NCBI GenBank assembly: GCA_028281205.1 | Contig: JANQKJ010000295.1 | Coordinates: forward strand, 1-13,891 | Source: Gammaproteobacteria bacterium | GTDB lineage: Bacteria > Pseudomonadota > Gammaproteobacteria > UBA4575 | DNA: 13,891 nucleotides | Reading direction: 5' to 3' | Part shown: positions 5,711-13,024 of the stretch, in pieces | Layout of the letters: the number at the start of each line of letters is the position of its first letter | How positions within the stretch are numbered: the stretch's first letter is position 1 | Position numbers and translations under genes: made by a program | The notes under the pieces: generated by a model | Told to the model about the DNA's origin: nothing | What the model saw: only the letters and a program-made list of their open reading frames with translations | Database searches by the model: none

Positions 5711-8111
5711 CTTTTTTGCGCCCATCTTTTATGCGGTTACCCATAGCAGGCTCAAATAAGTCACCTGCATTTGGTAAGCACAATTCTGGCCTCCTATGCG
5801 CATAGCCTTCAATGCCCACAGCTGGGATACGAACTTTCTTATCGTCAGCGCGACCGTCACGGTTTCTATCCCGAGCTTTTGAGCCAGTAAAGAGCACAAG
5901 TTCTGGGTGATCAAATACACCAGCATCACATTGGACGCGAGGATCCGTAAGTGACTTCATAAACTCGACCATGTCGGCTTTTTGTTGCTCAATTGAAGAG
6001 AATGGAGCGCCACTTGCAGCTAAGGCTCTCATGCCAGCTGAACCTGCAGCTATTGCACCGGCCACATTAGAGCCATGTGGTGCACCATTTTTGCCAATGT
6101 CTTCAAATGGTGTTTGACCTAATGGTCCAGATCCAGAAGTGTCACCTGTGCAAGGGTTTGCAGGATTAGGATTGCCTGGTCCTGGTTGTGTGCATCCTTC
6201 TGGTATGTCACGCGCGCTGCCACCACGTGCATAGAAGTCCATTACCTGGCTCAAGCTTGCATATCCACCATAGTGGAAGTATGGCGGTGTGAGTGCTGTG
6301 TTACGTAATGAGGGAGACTTCATCGCGCCACCCACTTCAACGCGTTGAGTTGACCAGTCGATTGGCCTTAGCACTGTGCCGTCAGGTGCACAGATTGGTC
6401 CTAGCGGTGCCGAATTTGGCCCTACTGGTACGATGTTGCAAATGTCTGCATGTTTATCGACAACATTACCGGTAGCCAATTGCATGGTGTAGGAGAGAGG
6501 TATGCCATAAGCATCTGTTGCATACGCGCCCAGATCCTGTGCTAGGACATTCGCTCCAGTATTAAATACACCACCCTCGGCTAAGATTAATGGTGCATTT
6601 GGTGGCCCAAATCCTAATAAAAGCATCTCGGCCATATTGCCATCGTTGTCCATGGCAGCAGTACTGAACATGTCACCACCATGACATGCTGCACAACCTG
6701 CAACTCCATTAAATAGTACTCGACCTCTTTCTTCCGCTTCGGACCATAGACCTAGGCCGCCTTCTGATACTGGCTTAATACACTCAGCAACAAGTGGTGG
6801 TGTATTTGGTGGTTGACCGATAGGACTTGGTGGTGCGTCAAAGCAACCAGCATTGTCAGCAATATCCCAGCGCGACTGATCTGAAATCAAACTATGCTGA
6901 TATTTCTGCACAGCCAATCCCCAAAACATTGGGAAGTTGATTTCCATTTGTGCATAGCCATCTTCGTAGCTGTACTTGCCTAATTTAATTAGCTCACCAT
7001 TTTCAATTTTCCAAAGGCCTTTAGCTTTCCACCACTTAGGTTTGAAAGCCATTTTAATTAAATTGTAGTAACGCAAGTCATCATGTAGACCACGACCACG
7101 TTTGTCTCTGAGGTCACCAAATGGGCCATGTATTCCAAAAGTACTGTCAGTTTTAGCGATACGTTGCTTGTATAAAGGTCGTGTGTAAAGAATTTTACGT
7201 GCCACGTCTGCAAATGTGCGGCCTTCACATGACATTTCTAAGTTATCAAGTATCGGTCCAACAGATAAAGACGCCAAACTTGCGTTTTCTAAAGTTAAGT
7301 ATGTAAGTGACGCTTCTCCATCTTCAAATTGGATTAAGCGTTTGTTCGGGTCGTGAAGAATGTCGCTCATACCGAATACGCCGACACCATTGAACATGCT
7401 ATTCGCGCGAACATCCCAGAAGTTTCTTTGAAACATGCCTGTGTTGATTACAGATGGCGTATTGCGTGGCTCGACGGCACGTTTTGCTAATCGACCATGG
7501 CGAGTAGTTTTATAAAAGATATCTGAGCTAGCTTTTCCGCACTTTTCTTCACCATAGAAAGAACTAATGAAGTGAGCATCAAATGATCCAGCTGATGAGA
7601 GTACATCGTTAGTGTTTATTCGTAATGGCGCATTACGATCATCAATAATCATATTTCCATTTTCATCATCAATGAATTGTCTAAATGGAAAGTCTTCCTC
7701 AATGAAAGTATATTCAGGTCCGGCAATGCCACCAGAGCCTGTTGTCCCAGGATTGGTTTCACAATCGGAGCCTTCTACACAACCGAATTCTGTGTCACCG
7801 CCACCTGGGGCGCGGAATGCTGGGTTCAGTTGTCCGGTTAGTCGATTGTCTGCACCTGCACTAAAGTGACAGCTTGCACATGATCCGCCGTCACTACCCA
7901 TTTGCTGATCCCAGAAAAATGCACGTCCAAGAACAAGTAACCAATCTTGATCTTGTACGATGTCATCTAACTTGGATGGATTGTCTCCATAGTTTTCAAA
8001 TGGAACTTCGAGTTTGGCAGAAAAGACAGTGAGAGGTGCGAATGCTCCAATTGCTAGCAGACCGCACAAGAGTGAAGTAAATGCTTTACTCCAAAGCGTG
8101 GGTGTCCTCAT
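5697..8111 (-). CDS. Large exported di-haem cytochrome c peroxidase/MauG-like protein
   Basis: 804 residues with a likely signal peptide (basic start, hydrophobic stretch about 10-30, cut near FSA), so periplasmic. Two haem c sites are present: CASCH at 78-82 and CAACH at 473-477; no third CxxCH is seen. Other family marks are RNTPSVINTGMFQRNFWDVR (about 216-235), SLISDQSRWD (407-416) just before the second haem domain, and KSPSLRNTALTPPYFHYGGY (598-617). Classical bacterial members have about 320-400 residues; this one is enlarged by insertions between the conserved blocks (about 83-210, 250-390, 480-590, 635-700), some rich in Gly and Pro. A DRNRDGRADD stretch (748-757) resembles a calcium-binding loop. 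It may reduce peroxide or, like MauG, oxidise another substrate; which is unknown. The ATG follows AAGGGAG, and the gene has its own terminator. Confidence 0.85.
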   Translation of the reverse strand: MRTPTLWSKAFTSLLCGLLAIGAFAPLTVFSAKLEVPFENYGDNPSKLDDIVQDQDWLLVLGRAFFWDQQMGSDGGSCASCHFSAGADNRLTGQLNPAFRAPGGGDTEFGCVEGSDCETNPGTTGSGGIAGPEYTFIEEDFPFRQFIDDENGNMIIDDRNAPLRINTNDVLSSAGSFDAHFISSFYGEEKCGKASSDIFYKTTRHGRLAKRAVEPRNTPSVINTGMFQRNFWDVRANSMFNGVGVFGMSDILHDPNKRLIQFEDGEASLTYLTLENASLASLSVGPILDNLEMSCEGRTFADVARKILYTRPLYKQRIAKTDSTFGIHGPFGDLRDKRGRGLHDDLRYYNLIKMAFKPKWWKAKGLWKIENGELIKLGKYSYEDGYAQMEINFPMFWGLAVQKYQHSLISDQSRWDIADNAGCFDAPPSPIGQPPNTPPLVAECIKPVSEGGLGLWSEAEERGRVLFNGVAGCAACHGGDMFSTAAMDNDGNMAEMLLLGFGPPNAPLILAEGGVFNTGANVLAQDLGAYATDAYGIPLSYTMQLATGNVVDKHADICNIVPVGPNSAPLGPICAPDGTVLRPIDWSTQRVEVGGAMKSPSLRNTALTPPYFHYGGYASLSQVMDFYARGGSARDIPEGCTQPGPGNPNPANPCTGDTSGSGPLGQTPFEDIGKNGAPHGSNVAGAIAAGSAGMRALAASGAPFSSIEQQKADMVEFMKSLTDPRVQCDAGVFDHPELVLFTGSKARDRNRDGRADDKKVRIPAVGIEGYAHRRPELCLPNAGDLFEPAMGNRIKDGRKKASTQ

Positions 8112-8206
8112 ATTGTTTCTCCCTTCTATGTAACTTTATATCAAGCATTTTTCTAGGCTTGAAAATTATTTACATCGTTTATTAATTTAACGATTGCAAT
8201 CATTGT

Positions 8207-8232
8207 TATACAAACGCGCTTTTTTTTGTATA
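8207..8232. repeat. Inverted repeat upstream of the peroxidase gene
   Basis: TATACAAA (8207-8214) and TTTGTATA (8225-8232) are exact reverse complements with a 10-base spacer that starts CGCGC and then runs into T. It lies about 96-121 bases upstream of the peroxidase start. It could be an operator for a dimeric regulator; the regulator is unknown. Confidence 0.45.
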
Positions 8233-8472
8233 GGGTTACAAAGTGTCTGGGATTTAATAGGAGTGGCAATTTATTTTAAATAAACTAAATAACAATCAGA
8301 GAGTTACTAGAATTAAAGCGTAATGTTTATTATTTTTTGGAATTGCATGATTTAGCTATTAAGATTTAATAAACAATAAGTTAACTTTATTACAGAGAAT
8401 TGAAATTTATTTTAATATTGTGATCCGGTTCATGTTTTTAAAATAGTTATGTACAGGTGAATAGAAACGTTG

Positions 8473-8488
8473 CGTGAGTATGCTCACA
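8473..8488 (+). promoter_or_regulatory. CRP-like operator upstream of the 75-aa gene
   Basis: CGTGA-N6-TCACA matches 9 of 10 key positions of the CRP/Vfr consensus TGTGA-N6-TCACA, inside a wider 20-base imperfect palindrome (8471-8490). A TAAAAT element at 8509-8514 would place the transcription start near 8521-8522, so the site centre (8480.5) falls at about -40.5 to -41.5, the class II activation position. The -35 region is poor, as expected for an activated promoter. The match is seen; binding is inference. Confidence 0.5.
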
Positions 8489-8508
8489 CACTTTTATTTC
8501 TATAAGAG

Positions 8509-8514
8509 TAAAAT
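8509..8514 (+). promoter_or_regulatory. Candidate -10 element of the 75-aa gene
   Basis: TAAAAT matches 5 of 6 bases of the -10 consensus and lies 26 bases before the ATG. The overlapping alternative TATAAG (8501-8506) is also possible. The -35 position is occupied by the CRP-like site. Confidence 0.4.
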
Positions 8515-8540
8515 CTAAATTCAGTTTTAAATGAGGTCAC

Positions 8541-8768
8541 ATGGCAATGAAAGTTTCATCGCGTTTTAAAGTTAGAGCTGAGAAAAATAGAAGAGCTGAA
8601 CAAAAATCACTTCCACGCTTTCCTATGAAAGTTCAAACTGGTGAAGTTGTTTTAAGAGAGCGAAGAGTGACTCCTGATAGGCGTCACCCAGGCTTGCAAA
8701 CACATGAGATGCAAATGACTTCTGAAGAGTTTGATCAGTTGTTTGAAGCATATCAGCAACATAAATAA
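8541..8768 (+). CDS. Basic 75-aa protein of unknown function
   Basis: 75 residues, family not recognised. The first 48 residues are strongly basic (about 15 Lys/Arg), with RERRVTPDRRHPG at about 39-51; the last 25 residues are more acidic (TSEEFDQLFEAYQQHK) and could form a helix. There is no signal peptide, membrane segment or Cys/His metal motif. A GAGGT Shine-Dalgarno (8533-8537) sits close to the ATG at 8541; a second in-frame ATG at 8547 has longer spacing and is an alternative start. The gene ends with tandem TAA codons. It diverges from the peroxidase gene, sits behind a CRP-like site, and converges on the hydroxylase gene with only 12 bases between the stops. The charge pattern would suit binding to nucleic acid or a protein partner, but this is only a guess. 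Confidence 0.7.
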   Translation: MAMKVSSRFKVRAEKNRRAEQKSLPRFPMKVQTGEVVLRERRVTPDRRHPGLQTHEMQMTSEEFDQLFEAYQQHK

Positions 8769-8780
8769 TAAAGCCCGTTT

Positions 8781-9566
8781 TTAATCCTTCCTGAAGGGAA
8801 TGGCCAGCATTCCTTTAAAACTATTCCATTCCTTGGCGCTATATTTTTCACCTAAGCCAAGTTCAAATTCAGTTTCTATCGAACGCATAGTGAAAGAATT
8901 GAATAAGCGGTCCCATATTGAAAATATGCTCGAATAATTAGAGTCAGTCTCTTTTTTAATATTGGAATGATGCAGACGATGTATATGTGGAGTGACTATG
9001 ATAATTCTTAATAGCTTATCTAGATTTTCATTAATTTTAATATTGCTATGATGGAAAAGAATGATTGGCAACAAGATAATTTCATATGCAATCAAGTGTT
9101 CTACTTGAACGCCTGCGAGAGGGATGATTGCGATGCGTAATGTATTTGAATAAATAATTTCGATTGGGTGAAAGCGCAGGCCGGTGCTTGCATCCATGTC
9201 TTTGTCACTATGATGAACTCGGTGAAATTTCCATAGTAATGGAATGACATGATTCATACGATGCCAGGCATACTGCCAACTATCGATTAAAAGTATTGCT
9301 ATTAGATAGGTATATATTGTTGGTAAATTTAACTGATTCAATATTCCAAAATTATTTTCAAGTGCCCATTGGGAAGTCTGGCTAATAGCAATAACCATGA
9401 ATAATGCAGAAATAATTGCGTTGATGACAGCAACAAATAAATTACGCGCAGAATGTTGAGCATGGCCCTTTCTTTGCTGGAAGTATGGCCGGTACTGCTC
9501 ATAAGTGAACAATAATATATAAATGCCAGCAAGTAGGGTTAACTTTATATATTCCTGTTCGTGCAT
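8781..9566 (-). CDS. Membrane fatty acid hydroxylase/sterol desaturase-family protein
   Basis: 261 residues with several membrane segments (about 5-20, 42-62, 82-98, 140-175). It carries the histidine boxes of this di-iron integral-membrane family: HRMNH (102-106), HRVHH (115-119) followed by FHP (132-134), FHHSN (171-175) and HRLHH (196-200). These bind two irons that use oxygen to hydroxylate or desaturate lipids at the inner membrane; bacterial members act on fatty acids, sterols, hopanoids, carotenoids or ether lipids, and the substrate cannot be told here. The ATG at 9566 has no strong Shine-Dalgarno. It is divergent from the GNAT gene (124 bases apart) and convergent with the 75-aa gene. 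No terminator is visible at its end. Confidence 0.87.
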   Translation of the reverse strand: MHEQEYIKLTLLAGIYILLFTYEQYRPYFQQRKGHAQHSARNLFVAVINAIISALFMVIAISQTSQWALENNFGILNQLNLPTIYTYLIAILLIDSWQYAWHRMNHVIPLLWKFHRVHHSDKDMDASTGLRFHPIEIIYSNTLRIAIIPLAGVQVEHLIAYEIILLPIILFHHSNIKINENLDKLLRIIIVTPHIHRLHHSNIKKETDSNYSSIFSIWDRLFNSFTMRSIETEFELGLGEKYSAKEWNSFKGMLAIPFRKD

Positions 9567-9639
9567 TTGAATAGTGCTTTTTAGCCTTTTTGGTTAGTAA
9601 CAGTAACTCAATATAGTCTATGTTAAAGTTTCATATAGA

Positions 9640-9645
9640 TATAAT
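9640..9645 (+). promoter_or_regulatory. Candidate -10 element of the GNAT gene
   Basis: A perfect TATAAT lies 45 bases before the GTG start in the 124-base space between the divergent hydroxylase and GNAT genes. No good -35 hexamer is found 16-18 bases upstream and there is no extended -10 TG, so the promoter may be weak or need an activator. Confidence 0.35.
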
Positions 9646-9690
9646 TAACATGCTTACAGGTGTTCTAATTATTATTGATGGGGCTTATAA

Positions 9691-10290
9691 GTGAATGTAG
9701 CTAGTGATTGCCGAATCCGAGAGGGGAGAGTGGAGGATTGCTCTGCAATTGCCCATATGATTAATGAAGCATCTGAAGATGCGGTAAATTACTTGCTCCA
9801 AGACTCAAAGTTAGATAAATCAGCTATAACTTTATTAGCAGAGCAACTAGCTAGAGAAGTACATTACTCCTATGCTAATACGTTAGTCGCTGAAATTGAG
9901 CAAGATATACCTATAGCCATGGCGTTAAGTTTTCCTGCAACTGGATTGATACTTGATGAAAGTTTATTGCAGAATTACACTGCGTCGAAGAAACAATATT
10001 TAAAGTATTTTCGTGATAACCGAATAAATGATAGTTGGCACTTAGATGCTATTTATGTAGCAATTGAGTATCGGCATTTGGGTCTAGGGCGGAAATTGCT
10101 GACTGAGGTTAAGCAACGTGCCCGCTATTACAAGTTCCCAACTTTGCAGGTTTTTGTATTTGCTTCAAATAATGCAGCAGTGCAGTTCTATCAGCGCAAT
10201 GACTTTGTTGTTGATAAGGAAATCCAAGTTGATTCGCACGAGTTCTTAAAACATAAGAAAAAATTGTTAAGAATGTGCTGCACGCTATAA
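9691..10290 (+). CDS. GNAT-family N-acetyltransferase
   Basis: 199 residues. It opens like many single-domain GNAT proteins (CRIREGRVEDCSAIAHMINEA, residues 7-27, shortened here to the key run IREGRVEDC). Motif A is IYVAIEYRHLGLGRKLL (121-137), with the acetyl-CoA pyrophosphate loop R128-x-x-G131-x-G133; motif B is ASNNAAVQFYQRNDF (158-172). Such enzymes move an acetyl group from acetyl-CoA to an amine on a small molecule or protein; the substrate is unknown. The start is GTG: an in-frame TAA directly precedes it and the next Met (residue 23) falls inside the conserved fold. A GGGG stretch 7 bases upstream may serve as Shine-Dalgarno. Its stop lies 8 bases from the purA stop on the other strand, with no terminator seen between. 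Confidence 0.87.
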   Translation: MNVASDCRIREGRVEDCSAIAHMINEASEDAVNYLLQDSKLDKSAITLLAEQLAREVHYSYANTLVAEIEQDIPIAMALSFPATGLILDESLLQNYTASKKQYLKYFRDNRINDSWHLDAIYVAIEYRHLGLGRKLLTEVKQRARYYKFPTLQVFVFASNNAAVQFYQRNDFVVDKEIQVDSHEFLKHKKKLLRMCCTL

Positions 10291-10298
10291 GCCTAGGT

Positions 10299-11588
10299 TT
10301 AGAAGATGTTCAGGCGAATTATATTTTCGCTGCGTTCTGGCCCTGTAGAAATGATGTCAATAGGTACACCTAATAATTCTTCAACTTTTTGTATATATTT
10401 TTTTGCATTTTCAGGTAACTGGTCAAACTCGGTGACACTCACGGTTGAGCTTTTCCAGCCCGCAAGTGAAATATAGTTAGGCTGGCAGTTTTCAATGTTT
10501 TCAGCATTAAGAGGGAGTGATTCCAGAGTTTCGCCATTCACTTGATATGAAGTGCATATTTTTAGTTCATCTAATGTATCCAGCACATCAAGTTTAGTAA
10601 AGCATATGCCAGTAATGCCATTAAGATTCATTGCGCGTTTGAGTGCTATTGCATCCAACCAGCCACAGCGGCGTTGCCTGCCGGTAGTTGCACCGAATTC
10701 ATGTCCACGTGTACCTAGTTCTTCGCCAACATCATCAAATAATTCAGTAGGGAACGGGCCGCCTCCGACACGTGTGGTATAAGCTTTAACGATACCTAAT
10801 ACATAATCTATAGAGTTAGGTGCTACACCACTGCCTGCGCATACACCCCCGGCAGTAGTGTTAGATGATGTGACATAAGGGTAAGTCCCATGGTCGATAT
10901 CCAACAGCGTACCTTGCGCGCCTTCAAATAGAATCTTTTTGTTTTGTTGTTGCAACTTATGTAACTGTGCGCTTACATCACTAATCATTGGGGATATTTT
11001 TTCTGCCCAAGCGCTTATTTGATCTGAGAGTTGAGCCAGGTCGCAAGTATCATGCTGAAAGTAATTCTTTAAAACAAAGTTGTGGTAGTCAAGGATGCCT
11101 TCAAGTTTAGCAATGGTATTGGTTACGTTAAGAAAATCACCGGCGCGCAAACCGCGGCGGGCAACTTTATCTTCGTAAGCAGGGCCAATGCCTCGTCCAG
11201 TTGTGCCTATAGCCGATTTGCCGCGTGCTTTCTCTCGTGCCTGGTCCAGCAGGATGTGGTAAGGAAGAATTAACGGGCAGCCGTCGGATATAAATAACTT
11301 ATCACGTGCGTTAAGGCCACGCTTGTCTAGCATGCTGAGTTCTTCCAGCAGTGCTTCCGGTGATAGCACAACCCCGTTACCGATGTAACACTCAACATTG
11401 TCGCGCAAAATGCCAGAAGGAATTAAATGCAATATTGTAGTTTCATCACCAACAACAATAGTGTGGCCAGCGTTATGACCACCTTGAAATCTAACTACCG
11501 CATCAGCTTGTGCCGTAAGCATGTCGACGATTTTGCCTTTGCCCTCATCTCCCCATTGAGTGCCCAAAACAACTACATTCTTATTCAT
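10299..11588 (-). CDS. purA: Adenylosuccinate synthetase
   Basis: 429 residues (E. coli 432). It joins IMP and aspartate using GTP to give adenylosuccinate, the first step from IMP to AMP, in the cytoplasm. The GTP/IMP loop GTQWGDEGKGKI (9-20) holds the catalytic aspartate (D14), and GGHNAGHTIV (36-45) the catalytic histidine (H42). Other family marks include the GTTGRGIGPAYEDK run near residue 130, FEGAQGTLLDIDHGTYPYVT, TRVGGGPFPTEL and GATTGRQRRCGWLD. The ATG at 11588 has an AAGGAAG Shine-Dalgarno. The gene follows hisZ by 16 bases on the same strand, the common arrangement in Pseudomonas-like bacteria, and is probably co-transcribed with it. Confidence 0.98.
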   Translation of the reverse strand: MNKNVVVLGTQWGDEGKGKIVDMLTAQADAVVRFQGGHNAGHTIVVGDETTILHLIPSGILRDNVECYIGNGVVLSPEALLEELSMLDKRGLNARDKLFISDGCPLILPYHILLDQAREKARGKSAIGTTGRGIGPAYEDKVARRGLRAGDFLNVTNTIAKLEGILDYHNFVLKNYFQHDTCDLAQLSDQISAWAEKISPMISDVSAQLHKLQQQNKKILFEGAQGTLLDIDHGTYPYVTSSNTTAGGVCAGSGVAPNSIDYVLGIVKAYTTRVGGGPFPTELFDDVGEELGTRGHEFGATTGRQRRCGWLDAIALKRAMNLNGITGICFTKLDVLDTLDELKICTSYQVNGETLESLPLNAENIENCQPNYISLAGWKSSTVSVTEFDQLPENAKKYIQKVEELLGVPIDIISTGPERSENIIRLNIF

Positions 11589-11604
11589 TTATACTTCCTT
11601 AGAT

Positions 11605-12792
11605 CTAAATGTCTTTAATGACCCATTGTTTATTTTTGTTATATAAAATTTGTGTGCAACCTAAAGCATTTGCTTCATCTGCGTCTTCAGTTAACCCATT
11701 AATCACTGTTCTACCCTGAGACCTCAATTCAGTCACGGTGGCTGATAAGTTTGGGTCATCATCCAGGGGAGCATAGATTGCTGGAGTGCTTTGAGCTGAT
11801 GGAGTCAGCTTGGATGCAGTAATAAGTTGACGCAAGTCGGTGCTAAAACCAGTGGCAGGTCGAGCGCGCCCAAATGTTTCACCAATATTATCGTAACGTC
11901 CACCGCGTGCTAGTTCTGTTCCGCTTTTCGCGCAAAAGGCGGTGAATACTATGCCTTTTTGATAGTGGTAACCACGAGCTTCAGCAAGGTCATAGTGAAT
12001 GGCAGTGTTGCCAAGCTTAGTGCTTAAGTTACTGGTAAGTTCTTCGATGTAGTTGATGCACTGTAAAACTTTATCGCCGCCCACCGCAAGCACTTCCCTG
12101 GCTTGCTGCAAGACATCAGCAGTGCCATGTAAATCGACTAGTTTGATAATGGCTTGCTTAAGATTCGAGTCACATTCAATAGTCGCTAACAGTGATGTGA
12201 TGTCTGGTGAGGATTTGCGTTGCAACATACTAAACAAATCGCCTTCAATCTCATCATCTAACTTGGCCGCAGTAACAAGTGCTTCATAAATACCCGTGTG
12301 TCCAATGTCGAGTAATGTCTGGTCGATACCGCTAGTTTGCAAAGTCGTTGTCATTAGCGAGATTATTTCTGTATCGCTAGCTAAACCGTTGTGTCCATAT
12401 AACTCAGCGCCAAGTTGTAGCGGGCTACGTGTGCCACCTGCTGTTTCGGGACGAGTATTCAGCACTGTTCCGCAATAGCACAGGCGCGAAGGTGCATTGC
12501 TTTTAATCATGTGTGCATCTATACGTGCTACTTGGGGAGTCATATCCGCGCGCACACCCATAGTACGGCCTGATAATTGGTCGGTTAATTTAAATGTTTG
12601 CAGGTTTAGATCTTCACACTCACCAATTAAAAGAGAGTCCAGAAACTCAATGAAAGGCGGGATTACAAGTTGGTATCCCCATGCAGCAAATAAGTCGAGT
12701 GATCTCCTGCGATAAGATTCAAGTACTGCGGCTTCTTTGGGCAGTACTTCTTCGATCCCGGCAGGGAGTAACCAGCGAGTGCGTGAGGACAT
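11605..12792 (-). CDS. hisZ: ATP phosphoribosyltransferase regulatory subunit HisZ
   Basis: 395 residues, resembling the catalytic core of histidyl-tRNA synthetase: WLLPAGIEEVLPKEAAVLE at the start, FKLTDQLSGRTMGVRADMTP near 67-86 (motif 2 region), and ELARGGRYDNIGETFG (293-308). It is shorter than HisRS and has no convincing anticodon-binding domain, so it is HisZ rather than HisS. HisZ assembles with the short form of HisG and is needed for activity and histidine feedback in the first step of histidine synthesis; a short hisG is therefore expected elsewhere in this genome. The ATG at 12792 lies 12 bases after the preceding gene and lacks a strong Shine-Dalgarno, suggesting coupled translation. 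Confidence 0.95.
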   Translation of the reverse strand: MSSRTRWLLPAGIEEVLPKEAAVLESYRRRSLDLFAAWGYQLVIPPFIEFLDSLLIGECEDLNLQTFKLTDQLSGRTMGVRADMTPQVARIDAHMIKSNAPSRLCYCGTVLNTRPETAGGTRSPLQLGAELYGHNGLASDTEIISLMTTTLQTSGIDQTLLDIGHTGIYEALVTAAKLDDEIEGDLFSMLQRKSSPDITSLLATIECDSNLKQAIIKLVDLHGTADVLQQAREVLAVGGDKVLQCINYIEELTSNLSTKLGNTAIHYDLAEARGYHYQKGIVFTAFCAKSGTELARGGRYDNIGETFGRARPATGFSTDLRQLITASKLTPSAQSTPAIYAPLDDDPNLSATVTELRSQGRTVINGLTEDADEANALGCTQILYNKNKQWVIKDI

Positions 12793-12804
12793 GACAGTGA
12801 ATAT

Positions 12805-12996
12805 TTAGCTTTGACGTATAAAGGTTAAGAGTAACACGCCTACCACCATACTCACCAACCCAAATATGCGCAGCGCTTGATCAGACATGGTAGAAATATT
12901 TTCCCAAACTTTACGCACGGTTCTTGGGCTAACAAAAGGAAGTATTCCCTCCAGCACAAGAACCAGAGCAAAAGCGGCTAGCAGCTCGTTAGCCAT
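12805..12996 (-). CDS. DUF2065 (YjeT-type) small inner-membrane protein
   Basis: 63 residues with two hydrophobic stretches, about 4-22 (ELLAAFALVLVLEGILPFV) and 43-60 (IFGLVSMVVGVLLLTFI), separated by a short polar loop with SPRTVRKVWENIS. This matches the short DUF2065/YjeT family, of unknown function, found between hflC and hisZ or purA in many gammaproteobacteria. The ATG at 12996 begins 25 bases after the hflC stop and has no strong Shine-Dalgarno. Its placement suggests a link to the HflKC-FtsH membrane complex, but this is inferred only from position. Confidence 0.9.
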   Translation of the reverse strand: MANELLAAFALVLVLEGILPFVSPRTVRKVWENISTMSDQALRIFGLVSMVVGVLLLTFIRQS

Positions 12997-13009
12997 GGTG
13001 CTTGAAGAT

Positions 13010-13024
13010 TAGGAGCTGCTCCTA
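13010..13024. repeat. 15-bp perfect palindrome over the hflC stop codon
   Basis: TAGGAGC (13010-13016), one T, then GCTCCTA (13018-13024) are exact reverse complements. The hflC stop codon (TAG on the minus strand, 13024-13022) is the outer end of one arm. The single-base spacer is too short for a normal RNA hairpin loop unless the inner pairs open. It might be a protein-binding site or chance. Confidence 0.4.

Larger units (their letters stand above)
8112..8540. promoter_or_regulatory. 429-base divergent control region without a gene
   Basis: This AT-rich space separates the starts of the peroxidase gene (minus) and the 75-aa gene (plus). No convincing ORF or structural RNA was seen. On the peroxidase side a weak sigma-70-like pair, TTCAAG (8163-8158) and TATAAA (8140-8135), is spaced by 17 bases. 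Further in are an inverted repeat (8207-8232) and two short perfect palindromes, GATTGCAATC (8192-8201) and AAGTTAACTT (8378-8387). On the plus side lies a CRP-like site and a -10 element. The space is much longer than two core promoters need. Confidence 0.6.

Noticed and set aside
5422..5805. 127-codon open frame on the plus strand
   Set aside because: It runs antisense across the start of rnr, the peroxidase terminator and the end of the peroxidase gene, and its product looks like no protein; it is a shadow frame.
8143..8160. FNR-like half site TTGAT upstream of the peroxidase gene
   Set aside because: The partner half ATCAA is missing at the needed spacing.
8419..8434. Second CRP-like sequence TGTGA-N6-TCATG
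   Set aside because: The left half is perfect but the right half matches only 3 of 5, and it sits about 60 bases further from the promoter; not enough to list as a site.
8766..8810. Terminator between the convergent 75-aa and hydroxylase genes
   Set aside because: Only a CCTT/AAGG stem with a 4-base loop is present, without a T-run on either strand.
10260..10310. Terminator between the convergent GNAT and purA genes
   Set aside because: The spacer is 8 bases and no GC-rich stem followed by T is seen on either strand.
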